DNA of 64,000 nucleotides from Candidatus Poribacteria bacterium. Lineage in GTDB: Bacteria; Poribacteria; WGA-4E; WGA-3G. The position numbers and the translations under genes are program-made. The notes beneath the pieces are model-generated. The model searched no databases. It saw only the letters and a program-made list of their open reading frames with translations, and had not been told where the DNA came from. The stretch lies in NCBI GenBank assembly GCA_958295945.1, contig OY282386.1, positions 2,307,864 through 2,371,863 on the forward strand. Reading direction: 5' to 3'. This document shows, in pieces, positions 1 to 8,693 of the stretch (within the stretch, counting starts at the first letter, position 1; every line of letters begins with the position of its first letter).

Positions 1-2
1 AG

Positions 3-908
3 TGTCTCCGACTTGAACCCAATAATATCAACGCATCACATAAACTCGCCCAAGCTTATGAAAAAACAGGAAATCAGATTCTTGCAATTGATCTGTTACA
101 GAACAAACTCGTTAGACCGGACAAACGGAAAACACAACAAGACAACGCCATAGCATACAACCATCTCGGTGTGCTCCACTATCGGCAAGGGGAAGTAGAC
201 AAAGCAATTCAGGCGTTTGAAAAAGCTTTAGAAATCTCACCTCACCACCAAGACACAAAACGAAACATGCATCAAATCTATCTTGAAAAAACACACCACG
301 CACTGAAAACCAAAGACTTTCCATCTGCTGAACAATATAGCAAAAAAGCAATTCAACTTGAACCTCAGAACCCCACAATCTATCAGTATTTAGCAAACGG
401 ATATTCCATAGATAGAAAGTTCACAAAAGCAATTGAGAACTACAAGAAAGCACTCAAAATCCAACCCACAGATATGTCAACACAACAAGAGTTTGCAAAA
501 TGTTATGTCGGTTATGGTGTATCATTGAAAGAGCAGAAAAAATGGGATGCAGCCATCGCTGCCTACAAGCAGGCACGCATATTAGACCCAAAACTTGAAA
601 TCGCAACCACGAACATGGTAGATGCTATCTGGCAGAAAGCAAATGCACGACGTGCTGAAGGCAACATAGATGCAGCGATTGAAGCATATCTTGAACTCAA
701 AAAATTCCATCCAGATGAACCGGATATTCACGCATTGCTCGGTGACTTATATCTCAAGAAAGGGCAATATCAATCAGCATTATCAGCGTTTCAAAAGGTA
801 TACAACCAAAAACAAGATGACGAACAGGCACAACATAACCTTATCGCAGTCTATCAACAATATGCACAACATCTGATAAACCAAAAAAAATTACACCACA
901 GCAGTTGA
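3..908 (+). CDS. TPR-repeat protein, first part (5' end outside window, frameshifted)
   Basis: The frame is open from the window edge, so the true start lies upstream; the GTG at 171 is an internal codon of the same repeat series. The protein is built of tandem 34-residue tetratricopeptide repeats with the usual small and aromatic residues (for example A-Y-NHLGVLHYRQGEVDKAIQ and IYQYLANGYSIDRKFTKAIE). TPR solenoids are protein-binding scaffolds, so no catalytic role is implied. The frame stops at 906-908 just after a run of eight A (883-890), while the same repeat pattern continues immediately in another frame. The two parts are one gene disrupted by a one-base change, or one read through by slippage on the A run. 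Confidence is high for TPR and low for cellular role. Confidence 0.85.
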   Translation, partial: CLRLEPNNINASHKLAQAYEKTGNQILAIDLLQNKLVRPDKRKTQQDNAIAYNHLGVLHYRQGEVDKAIQAFEKALEISPHHQDTKRNMHQIYLEKTHHALKTKDFPSAEQYSKKAIQLEPQNPTIYQYLANGYSIDRKFTKAIENYKKALKIQPTDMSTQQEFAKCYVGYGVSLKEQKKWDAAIAAYKQARILDPKLEIATTNMVDAIWQKANARRAEGNIDAAIEAYLELKKFHPDEPDIHALLGDLYLKKGQYQSALSAFQKVYNQKQDDEQAQHNLIAVYQQYAQHLINQKKLHHSS

Positions 909-1674
909 TCAACTTGAAAAAGCGGTAACACTGTTCCCAGAAGACATCAATCTCCGTCTGAATCTATCGCAAGCATATCAGCACACAAGCCAGTTTGACA
1001 AGGCAAAAACCCAATTGGAACAGATACTCACAAACCATCCTGATCACCCACAAGCAACAGCAGCCCTCTTTAACATGCAACTCAAACGTGGAAATGAACT
1101 CGTGCAGCAGAAGAAATACACTGTCGCTATTGAAGTCTTTGATAGCATCCCAGAATCCAAGAAGAGCACGAATATCCACAACATGATCGGTTATCTCTAT
1201 ACTATTAAGTCCGATTACTTGAAAGCAATAACTGCCTACGAAGCCACACTTGCCAAAGAACCTCGCAACGCTATAGCATATCAAAACATACGCGCAATTG
1301 AATCGCGTCTCATAGCAAGACTCACAAAATTAGCACCACCAAAGGAGGAAACAACAGAAGGTGAAGCAACAGAAGCACAGGAGGAGAAACCAGACACTCC
1401 CGAAATTATAGCAGTAAGGACGAAGTTGCTTCATACCCAATGTTCATTAGCAATCTGCTTAGTCAATCGCGGACAACCCAAAAATGCTCTATCAAAATAT
1501 GAACAGGCATTGAAGAACAAACTTGACAACCCCGAACTCCTGAAACGCCTAATTGACACAGGAAGAAAACTCGCCAACACATATCAATCCCGCAACGACA
1601 CCCAAAAACGCGATAAAATCATCCAGTTAGTAGAACCCTTGGACAGCAATTTCAAGCAATCCCTTGAAGAATAA
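889..1674 (+). CDS. TPR-repeat protein, second part after A8 frameshift
   Basis: Reading in the frame that begins at 889 gives NYTTAVDQLEKAVTLFPED and then further TPR units up to the stop at 1672-1674, so this is the C-terminal half of the gene that begins before the window. The first ATG in this frame is at 1015, inside a repeat, and has no evident ribosome binding site; independent translation is unlikely. Repeats continue to about 1310, followed by a Glu/Thr-rich linker (about 1330-1400) and two more TPR-like helical pairs. Deleting one A from the run at 883-890 joins both halves without loss. The protein ends 24 bases before a strong promoter for the next operon. Confidence 0.8.
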   Translation, partial: NYTTAVDQLEKAVTLFPEDINLRLNLSQAYQHTSQFDKAKTQLEQILTNHPDHPQATAALFNMQLKRGNELVQQKKYTVAIEVFDSIPESKKSTNIHNMIGYLYTIKSDYLKAITAYEATLAKEPRNAIAYQNIRAIESRLIARLTKLAPPKEETTEGEATEAQEEKPDTPEIIAVRTKLLHTQCSLAICLVNRGQPKNALSKYEQALKNKLDNPELLKRLIDTGRKLANTYQSRNDTQKRDKIIQLVEPLDSNFKQSLEE

Positions 1675-1697
1675 CCCACCCGATAGTTATCCGGTTG

Positions 1698-1726
1698 TTG
1701 ACATTATTTTGATATTTCCATATAAT
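1698..1726 (+). promoter_or_regulatory. Consensus sigma70 promoter of the helicase/methylase operon
   Basis: TTGACA at 1698-1703 and TATAAT at 1721-1726 are separated by exactly 17 bases, a full consensus match. Transcription would start near 1733, leaving a leader of about 38 nt before the ATG at 1771. No hairpin or operator repeat is obvious in the leader. The near-ideal promoter suggests constitutive expression of the operon. Confidence 0.85.
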
Positions 1727-1770
1727 ATCTTTACATCTAATAAACAAACATACCCCAAGAATTATACGCT

Positions 1771-4700
1771 ATGTCAAACAACTCACACATCCGAGATAAC
1801 AAGATGTACGGCACCGTCGCCGATTTTCTACGAGATAAAATCCAAGAAGATTCTTCCCTTTCCTTTGTCTCAGCCTATTTCACTATCTACGCCTTTCACC
1901 AACTCAAAGATGAACTCACAAACATAAAAGAACTCCGTTTTCTGTTTGGCGAACCGAGTTTTATTCAAGGTATGGATCCCAGCAAAACAGAAAGCAAAGT
2001 CTTTCGCCTCACGGAAGAAGGTTTAGAGTTAAAGAATTACCTACCCCAAAATGCCGTTGCGAAAGCCTGTCACGATTGGATTGAGGACAAAGTAGAAATC
2101 AAGTCTGTCGCAAAATCAAATTTCTTACACGGCAAGATGTATTATATGGAGAAGGACGGCACCACGGATGCAATACTCGGTAGTTCCAACTTTACAGTAC
2201 GAGGTCTGGGATTAAATGAAAAAGCAAGCAACATTGAACTAAACCTTGAAGTAGATAGCAAAGATGACTGTGCAGATCTAAAAGTATGGTTTGATAACCT
2301 CTGGGAATCAGATCAGGTGCAGGATGTAAAAGAAGCAGTTAAACGATATCTTGAAAACATATACACAGACAAAGACCCCGAATTCATCTATTTTAAGACG
2401 TTGTTCCATATCTTTGAAGACTTCTTGGAGAGTGCAACCGATGCGGATTTCGCTCAAGAAAATCCAAAGTTCCAGTCATCAGAAATCTGGAAAACACTAT
2501 ACGACTTTCAGAAGCACGGTGTTCAGGCATGTATCAAAAAACTCAGGGAATATAATGGTTGTATCATTGCCGATAGTGTCGGGTTAGGAAAGACCTACGA
2601 AGCACTCGCCATCATCAAATACTTTGAAATACGGGGGGCGAATGTGTTGGTGTTGTGCCCCAAAAAATTAGAACAGAACTGGACACTTTATTCATTAAAC
2701 TATAATAGAAAGAACAACACATTAAAAAAGGATAACTTTCACTACAACGTCAAGGCACACTCAGACTTGACAGACAGAGGAAGACCATCAGATTACGACT
2801 GGGAAAATTTCGACCTCGTCGTTATTGATGAATCACACAATTTCCGAAATAGACCCGCCGATAAATATGAGGAAGGTCAACTATTACGCAGAAGTAGATA
2901 TAATAAACTATTGGAAGAGATCATCATAAATGGGTGTCAAACACAAGTACTTATGTTATCCGCAACACCTGTGAACAACAACCTGCTAGACCTTGAAAAC
3001 CAGATACGACTCATCACTGAGGACAATGACAATGCTTTTCAAAGTACAGGTATAAATAGCGTTAGAGAAACTCTGAAAAACGCTCAAAATCGGTTTGAAG
3101 AATGGACAGAACAAAACAGCACGCTATCTGATCAAGCGCAAAGACAAGATAGTCTCGCTGAAAGCTTGAATACTACTTTTTTCAATCTATTAGATAGACT
3201 CACCATCGCACGATCCAGAGAACATATCCTTAAATTCTATAAGGATACTGACGGTTCACAAATCAAGTTCCCGCATAGGGAAAGACCTGTTCCTGTCTAT
3301 CCCGATATTGATACACAAGGTATATTTCCCAGTTTCCAAAACATTAGCACACAGATAGATGGATATAAACTTTCACTCTTCAACCCATCCTTTTATATCA
3401 AACCGGATTGTCTACACCATTATGAAGATAGAATTCTAAAGCATCGTGAGAGTAACCTTATCGGGATGATGAAAGTCAACTTCCTCAAACGTCTTGAGAG
3501 TAGTGTCCACTCCTTCGATTCAACATTAAAACGTACGATTGAAAAAATAAATGAACTTGCAATTGATATAGAAGATTTCATACAGGATGAGGCTGATACT
3601 GATGTCGATTACACTGCATTTGCAGAAACTGAAGAAGAATATGGAGAAGATGAAGATCTACTGAATGGCATAGAAGATGCAGAAAATGATCTATACCAGT
3701 ATGAGCACCTTGACCTTGAAGCATGGTTGGATGATCTACAGAAAGATAGAGAACAACTCACAAGATTACAACGCGCCGCAGCCAACATCACTCCTGACAG
3801 AGATGCTAAATTAGAGCAACTCAAGACGCTTATAAAGGAAAAGGTGCAGGAGCCAACAGAAAACAACGAAGGGAAAAAGAACCGAAAAGTCCTTGTCTTT
3901 ACTGCATTCGCTGATACCGCAAATTATCTCTATAACAACATACACGAATGGGCAAAAGAAACACTTGAAATTGAGTGTGCTGTCGTAACAGGTTCCGCAA
4001 ATAAAACCACCTATGGCACTGCAGAATTCAATGAGATTTTGACCAATTTCTCGCCTATCGCCAAAGAACGAACAACAGATGACACAGAAGAAGACACACC
4101 AGAAATTGACCTGCTCATTGGAACGGATTGTATATCTGAAGGACAAAACCTACAGGATTGTGATTATCTCATCAATTACGATATACACTGGAACCCTGTG
4201 CGTATTATACAACGATTCGGACGGATTGACCGTATCGGTAGTAAGAACCCAACAATCAGTATGGTCAACTTTTGGCCTACACCTGAACTTGACGAGTATA
4301 TCAACCTGAAAGTTCGGGTTGAGGCACGTATGGCTCTTGTCAACCTAACCGCTACTGGATATGACAACCCGCTCACACCTGAAAATAGAGATGAAAACTT
4401 AGAACGTGTCTGGTCCCATCGAGACGAACAACTCCGACGTATGCAAACCGAAAACCTTGACTTTGATGAATTAGACGAACAACTGAATCTCAATCAGTTC
4501 ACACTGGACGATTTCCGCGCACAACTCCTCAACTATTTACAGACCAGAGAGGACGAATTACGCCAAGCGGATATGGGTTTATATGCTGTAACCGAACCCC
4601 TAACACATGAAGGCGCACCAGTAGACATCAAACCGGGTGTTATCTTCTGTTTAAAACAGGTCTTGGAGGAAGAAGACAATAATGAAGGTCAAAAATTGAA

Positions 4701-5049
4701 TCCACTACATCCATATTATCTTGTCTATGTAACTGATGATGAAGTTGTTTCTATTGGATTCACCAATCCGAAACGTATATTAGAAAGGTTCAGCGCGCTC
4801 TGTGTTGGAAAATCTTCACCGAATACCGCACTGTGTGATACATTCAACGAAGATACCAACAATGGCAGTGATATGGACATATACCAAATACTGTCTGAAG
4901 CTGCGTTAGAATCAATTAGGAAGGAATATATTCGTAAGGTCAACGATCAACTGGATTCAAGTCCCGATGCACTGCTACCCACGGCAGATAGCCAGATAAC
5001 AGATGAAACTGAATTCCAACTTGTCACGTGGCTCGTGATCAGTCGGTAA
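1771..5049 (+). CDS. PLD-nuclease-like / SNF2-type helicase fusion protein
   Basis: A 1092-aa protein. Residues about 10-200 form a phospholipase D-like domain with H120-G-K122 followed by a GSSNFT motif, as in HKD nucleases; only one HKD half is obvious, so activity would need a dimer. Residues about 245-900 are a superfamily 2 helicase core of the SNF2/RapA type: Walker A GLGKT (K274), DESH (D353-E354), LMLSATP as motif III, and QRFGRIDRIG starting near residue 814 as motif VI. An acidic coiled insert (about 600-690) separates the two RecA lobes. Such PLD-helicases are often encoded beside Eco57I-type methylases and probably translocate on or remodel DNA during restriction. It is first in an operon with the 188-aa gene 18 bases downstream. 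No strong ribosome binding site precedes the ATG. Confidence 0.88.
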   Translation: MSNNSHIRDNKMYGTVADFLRDKIQEDSSLSFVSAYFTIYAFHQLKDELTNIKELRFLFGEPSFIQGMDPSKTESKVFRLTEEGLELKNYLPQNAVAKACHDWIEDKVEIKSVAKSNFLHGKMYYMEKDGTTDAILGSSNFTVRGLGLNEKASNIELNLEVDSKDDCADLKVWFDNLWESDQVQDVKEAVKRYLENIYTDKDPEFIYFKTLFHIFEDFLESATDADFAQENPKFQSSEIWKTLYDFQKHGVQACIKKLREYNGCIIADSVGLGKTYEALAIIKYFEIRGANVLVLCPKKLEQNWTLYSLNYNRKNNTLKKDNFHYNVKAHSDLTDRGRPSDYDWENFDLVVIDESHNFRNRPADKYEEGQLLRRSRYNKLLEEIIINGCQTQVLMLSATPVNNNLLDLENQIRLITEDNDNAFQSTGINSVRETLKNAQNRFEEWTEQNSTLSDQAQRQDSLAESLNTTFFNLLDRLTIARSREHILKFYKDTDGSQIKFPHRERPVPVYPDIDTQGIFPSFQNISTQIDGYKLSLFNPSFYIKPDCLHHYEDRILKHRESNLIGMMKVNFLKRLESSVHSFDSTLKRTIEKINELAIDIEDFIQDEADTDVDYTAFAETEEEYGEDEDLLNGIEDAENDLYQYEHLDLEAWLDDLQKDREQLTRLQRAAANITPDRDAKLEQLKTLIKEKVQEPTENNEGKKNRKVLVFTAFADTANYLYNNIHEWAKETLEIECAVVTGSANKTTYGTAEFNEILTNFSPIAKERTTDDTEEDTPEIDLLIGTDCISEGQNLQDCDYLINYDIHWNPVRIIQRFGRIDRIGSKNPTISMVNFWPTPELDEYINLKVRVEARMALVNLTATGYDNPLTPENRDENLERVWSHRDEQLRRMQTENLDFDELDEQLNLNQFTLDDFRAQLLNYLQTREDELRQADMGLYAVTEPLTHEGAPVDIKPGVIFCLKQVLEEEDNNEGQKLNPLHPYYLVYVTDDEVVSIGFTNPKRILERFSALCVGKSSPNTALCDTFNEDTNNGSDMDIYQILSEAALESIRKEYIRKVNDQLDSSPDALLPTADSQITDETEFQLVTWLVISR

Positions 5050-5067
5050 ATATATGAAGGTAAGACT

Positions 5068-5634
5068 ATGCAAACTTCACAAGAAACTCTAATAAATGAA
5101 ACTTCTGATTTACTGGATGAGATTATTCCAATATTAAACAAATACATCCATATGTTGAAAGATGACGTTAACCCGCAAGGTGGTGCGTTGCAATATCTCT
5201 TGAAGCAAGAAATTGAAACATTAGATAGTTTAATACAACGCACACAAGAAGTGAAAGAAAGTGTTAAACGTCATTTGAAGCCAGAAACACCCATAGAACC
5301 ACCGAGATCAACAGTACCAACAAGGCGACATGCTGGTGATCTGACCGTGATAATGGAGGATGGTCAAAAGATTTGTCATTCTCGTGTCTCCGAGACATTC
5401 GTTGAAGTTATTGAGAAAATAGGTGTAGAGAAAGTGAAAACTCTCGGTATAATAATAAACGCGCTTCCGCTCATTGACACATTCAAGCATCCCACATACA
5501 ATCAAGCACAGTCCGGCAGCTATTACATTATGACCAATTCCGACACTGATAAGAAAATAGAACAACTTAAGGAAATTAAACGTAGTTTAAATCTCAATTT
5601 TAAAGTAATTGATAATAGAAAAGGTAGACTATGA
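5068..5634 (+). CDS. Uncharacterised 188-aa protein of the helicase/methylase operon
   Basis: Starts at an ATG preceded by GAAGG, 18 bases after the helicase gene. Residues 1-75 are predicted helical and probably coiled-coil (LLDEIIPILNKYIHML, LKQEIETLDSLIQRTQEV). A Pro-rich linker (about 78-92) leads to a compact C-terminal domain (about 95-185) with VETFVEVIEKIG-like and SYYIMTN segments. I do not recognise a named family with certainty. Its stop overlaps an ATG in the pattern ATGA (5631-5634), and that ATG begins a copy of the methylase N-terminus, so the methylase was once translationally coupled to this gene. That places it in the same complex or pathway as the methylase and helicase, perhaps as a bridging or regulatory subunit (inference). 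Confidence 0.75.
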   Translation: MQTSQETLINETSDLLDEIIPILNKYIHMLKDDVNPQGGALQYLLKQEIETLDSLIQRTQEVKESVKRHLKPETPIEPPRSTVPTRRHAGDLTVIMEDGQKICHSRVSETFVEVIEKIGVEKVKTLGIIINALPLIDTFKHPTYNQAQSGSYYIMTNSDTDKKIEQLKEIKRSLNLNFKVIDNRKGRL

Positions 5635-5663
5635 ATTCAGAGATAACAGTTAAGTAAAACATT
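5617..5663 (+). repeat. Upstream copy of a 47-bp direct repeat flanking the REP/RAYT insertion (relic methylase start)
   Basis: Positions 5617-5641 are identical to 7053-7077, and 5642-5663 match 7078-7099 with about five differences. The shared segment holds the last codons of the 188-aa gene and the first codons of the methylase. In this copy the methylase reading reads MNSEITVK and then stops (TAA at 5655-5657). It therefore marks the ancestral junction of the two genes, duplicated when the intervening 1.4 kb arrived. Confidence 0.85.
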
Positions 5664-5666
5664 CTG

Positions 5667-6059
5667 TACCACAATCTGCCAGATTGTGTAACTTTTTACC
5701 ACAAACTGGCAGTTTGTGATACAAAAAACTTATACTGAACATGCGACCTGTACCACAATCTGCCAGATTGTGTAACTTTTTACCACAAACTGGCAGTTTG
5801 TGATACAAAAAACTTATACTGAACATGCGACCTGTACCACAATCTGCCAGATTGTGTAACTTTTTACCACAAACTGGCAGTTTGTGATACAAAAAACTTA
5901 TACTGAACATGCGACCTGTACCACAATCTGCCAGATTGTGTAACTTTTTACCACAAACTGGCAGTTTGTGATACAAAAAACTTATACTGAACATGCGACC
6001 TGTACCACAATCTGCCAGATTGTGTAACTTTTTACCACAAACTGGCAGTTTGTGATACA
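5667..6059 (+). repeat. 84-bp tandem array of paired REP palindromes
   Basis: Five units begin at 5667, 5751, 5835, 5919 and 6003 with a constant 84-base period; the fifth is partial and degenerates after 6059. Each unit carries two perfect hairpins with 8-bp stems and 3-base loops: CACAATCTGCCAGATTGTG and CACAAACTGGCAGTTTGTG. The repeats are virtually identical, so the amplification is recent. There are no variable spacers, so this is not a CRISPR. The arrangement is that of REP/BIME sequences beside a RAYT gene, which follows at 6160. Two more single hairpins occur at about 6068-6136. Confidence 0.93.
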
Positions 6060-6159
6060 CGGATGCATAGCAGTTTGTGATACAAAAAGACTTATACTGA
6101 ATTGTGTCTATTTGTACCACAATCTACCAGATTGTGCTACTATAATAGAAAAACCTAAA

Positions 6160-6846
6160 ATGAATCAATATCACTACAAACCATATTATCGTCGTAACTT
6201 ACCGCATATACAACCAATAGGTGCGACCTTCTTTATAACATTTAACCTGACAGGATCAATACCGAAACATATCTTACAACAGTACATTACAGAAAAGAGA
6301 AGATTTGAAGCAGCAGAACAGAATCAAGATAACCACGAAAAAAAACGCGAGTGGTTCCGAAAATTCGAAGAAACATTAGATCATGCACAACACGGACACG
6401 TATGGCTCAAAAACGAACAGATAGCTAAACTCGTAGCTGAGAGTCTTCACTACCGGGATGGAAAAGTATTTCATTTAAATGCATACTGTATCATGGCAAA
6501 CCATGTCCATACCGTGTTCGCGCCACTGATCAAGCAGCATTCTGATACAGACGAGAAGCAGACTAACAATATTAGTTATCATTCATTATCTTCCATTATG
6601 CATTCACTTAAAAGTTATACAGCACAAAAAGGAAATCAAATATTGGGACGAAGCGGTGCATTCTGGCAACATGAAAGTTATGACCATTGTATCCGTAATC
6701 CAGATGAACTACATCGGATTATCATGTATATCCTCAACAATCCAGTAAAAATAGGATTAGTCAAAGAATGGAAAGAATGGAAGTGGAACTATCTATCCAA
6801 AACATGCGACCTGTACCACAATCTGCCAGATTGTGTAGTTCTATAA
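6160..6846 (+). CDS. REP-associated tyrosine transposase (RAYT, Y1/HUH family)
   Basis: The ATG at 6160 begins a 228-aa protein with the family N-terminus (YYRRNLPHIQPIGATFFITF). It carries the HUH metal site H115-V-H117 in MANHVHTV and the catalytic Tyr candidate Y190 in MYILNNPVKIG, as in TnpA_REP single-strand transposases. Such enzymes cut and join single-stranded REP hairpins. An upstream in-frame ATG at 6052 lies in REP DNA and is less likely. The last 13 or so codons (ending LYHNLPDCVVL) are encoded by the first downstream REP hairpin, so the coding region runs into its own substrate. REP hairpins flank it on both sides. The operon around it was interrupted by its arrival. Confidence 0.92.
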   Translation: MNQYHYKPYYRRNLPHIQPIGATFFITFNLTGSIPKHILQQYITEKRRFEAAEQNQDNHEKKREWFRKFEETLDHAQHGHVWLKNEQIAKLVAESLHYRDGKVFHLNAYCIMANHVHTVFAPLIKQHSDTDEKQTNNISYHSLSSIMHSLKSYTAQKGNQILGRSGAFWQHESYDHCIRNPDELHRIIMYILNNPVKIGLVKEWKEWKWNYLSKTCDLYHNLPDCVVL

Positions 6847-7046
6847 CACAAACGGTTTGTACCACAATCTGCCAGATTGTGTAGTTCTATAACACAAACG
6901 GTTTGTACCACAATCTGTCAGATTGTGTAGTTCTATAACACAAACTGCCAGTTTGTGGTACATAAGGCAGTGTTCTATAACACAAACTGCCAGTTTGTGG
7001 TACATAAGGCAGTGTTCTATAACACAAACTGGCAGTTTGTGCTACA
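6813..7046 (+). repeat. Downstream REP cluster (46-bp and 42-bp tandem units)
   Basis: Three units at 6813, 6859 and 6905 (period 46) carry the CACAATCTGCCAGATTGTG hairpin, the third with one base changed in the loop region. Units of period 42 (TTCTAT at 6931, 6973 and 7015) then carry the CACAAACTGCCAGTTTGTG hairpin; the last one at about 7023-7041 is in the opposite orientation. Together with the 84-bp array upstream they bracket the RAYT gene. Confidence 0.9.
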
Positions 7047-7052
7047 AACTAC

Positions 7053-7099
7053 AGAAAAGGTAGACTATGAATTCAGATTTACAAGTTAAGAAAAACATT
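7053..7099 (+). repeat. Downstream copy of the 47-bp direct repeat (used methylase start)
   Basis: This copy matches 5617-5663 and contains the functional methylase start: AAAGG, a seven-base gap and the ATG at 7067. It has no stop codon in the methylase frame, unlike the upstream copy. It is the boundary of the inserted REP/RAYT segment (about 5664-7052). Confidence 0.85.
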
Positions 7100-8220
7100 G
7101 AGAACGCCCTAAATAACTTCCTTGATGAAGAACAGTCGCTTAGGGAAGTCACTACATCATTCTTAAACGCCCTCGGGTACTACAGTAGGCGTGTCGGCCG
7201 TGAAGATATAGATAACGAGAGATTTGAACGGCTCAAAGCTGCAGCAGGAAAAACCACTAATCAAGACAGAAAACTCTGCGTTGACGATTGGCAATCTTTT
7301 GCCCAAATTATGCAAGTCGCTGACGAGGAGGTTAACCAGCAGCTTAAACCTAAACAAACAACATTATTTGAGAGTACCGAAATAGACTATGGACTCAGGA
7401 CTTCCTACATGTTTGATACGATTCGACTTAAGGGAGACACATACACGAGAACACAGCTTGCTAACATCACCCGCTTTGTCAGTATGCAGATTCCGCAGTC
7501 GTTCATGCTCATATTCAGATATGGTGATGTTCTGACCCTTGCTATAATTAACCGTCGGGAAAATCTACGGGATCCATCAAAACAGGTTTTGGAGAAGGTA
7601 ACACTTATCAAGGACATTAATCTACAGTCACCCAACCGGGCACATATTGATATTATTTCTGAACTTCATTTGCAACGACTCATTGAAAATGAAGGTATTA
7701 ACAACTTTGATACGCTTCACAATGCGTGGGAAAGTATTCTCAATACCGAACCTCTCAACCGTAAGTTCTATAAAGAGTTATACAAGTGGTATCAATGGGC
7801 GGTGGCAGAATGCAAATTTCCTGACGATGACAATGATATGCAGGTCATCCGAATAATAACTCGCCTTCTTTTTATTTGGTTTCTCAAAGAGAAGAAACTT
7901 GTTCCTGAAGATCTATTTAAGGAAAAAGACATGCAAATTTACCTAAAACATCATGATCCGGAGACATCTAATTACTATCAAGTTATATTACAGAATCTGT
8001 TTTTTGCAACACTCAATACACCTATAAATGAACGTGCTTTTAGCACTCGCGATCAACGCAACCATCGTGACAGCAGTAAATATAGATATAAAGATCTTAT
8101 GCAAGATCCGGATAGATTTTTGGAACATCTTAGACAAGTGCCATTTGTTAACGGTGGTTTGTTTGACTCTCTTGATACGTTTAAGGGGCAGAAGGCTGGT
8201 GGTAAACGCATTGATTGCTA
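7067..8220 (+). pseudogene. Eco57I-type methylase/restriction enzyme, N-terminal part (interrupted by an IS)
   Basis: The ATG at 7067 has an AAAGG ribosome binding site and begins 384 codons that end at a stop created in the IS end (8219-8221). The region corresponds to the N-terminal domain of type IIG/ISP-like enzymes, where an endonuclease-like fold often lies, but I see no clear PD-(D/E)XK triad. Removing 8221-9088 and one TA joins GGKRIDC to YTDWKPHRQ in frame, giving one 1254-codon gene to 11701. The rest of the protein is undamaged, so the insertion is probably young. As it stands only a truncated N-terminal product can be made. Confidence 0.88.
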
Positions 8221-8228
8221 GGTAGTGT

Positions 8229-8693
8229 TTACATTTTTTTAGCAGTGATAAGTATAGATGCAAAATAGACGAATCCGAGGTATCTGACTGCGTATTTGTC
8301 GTAGCGTGTGGCAACTCGGCGATACTGTTTCAACCGATGAAAAAAACGTTCTACGACATTGCGAAGTTTATAGATGACTTTATCATAAGGACGATCTTCA
8401 ACACGGTTCTTGCGAGGACGGATAACAGCCTCGGCATCCTGTGCTGTGATCTCTAATCGAAACGCATCGGAGTCGTAGGCAGCATCAGCAATAACATATT
8501 CACACGAGTAGTCAGCAATCAACGCCGAAGCTTGTGTGATATCATGACATTGCCCCGCTGTTAAGGTGAAACGTAAGGGGGTAAACTCCGCACTCACAGC
8601 GACATTAAGTTTTGTGGTAAAACCACCCACACTACGACCGAGAGCCTCCATCTCTTGACCGCCGTTTTTTTTTTCGGTGCACCTGCGGCACAA
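8229..8693 (-). CDS. IS5/IS427-type transposase, downstream frame
   Basis: This frame supplies the C-terminal half: GRSVGGFTTKLNV, the second catalytic Asp in VIADAAYDSDAF and the catalytic Glu in RNVVERFFHRLKQYRR, the conserved DDE context of IS5 transposases. It overlaps the upstream frame at the A10 run and has no convincing start of its own, so it is made by frameshifting. Confidence 0.88.
   Translation of the reverse strand: MCRRCTEKKNGGQEMEALGRSVGGFTTKLNVAVSAEFTPLRFTLTAGQCHDITQASALIADYSCEYVIADAAYDSDAFRLEITAQDAEAVIRPRKNRVEDRPYDKVIYKLRNVVERFFHRLKQYRRVATRYDKYAVRYLGFVYFASILITAKKM

Noticed and set aside
5650-6120. Open minus-strand frame encoding a 28-residue peptide repeated five times
   Set aside because: It is open only because the 84-bp REP period is a multiple of three; it has no start context and overlaps hairpin DNA.
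6052-6159. Upstream ATG extension of the RAYT gene
   Set aside because: The extra 36 residues are encoded by REP DNA and are not part of the family; the ATG at 6160 fits the known N-terminus.
5667-7046. Repeat cluster considered as a CRISPR array
   Set aside because: There are no unique spacers, units are tandem, and a RAYT gene sits in the middle; these are REPs.
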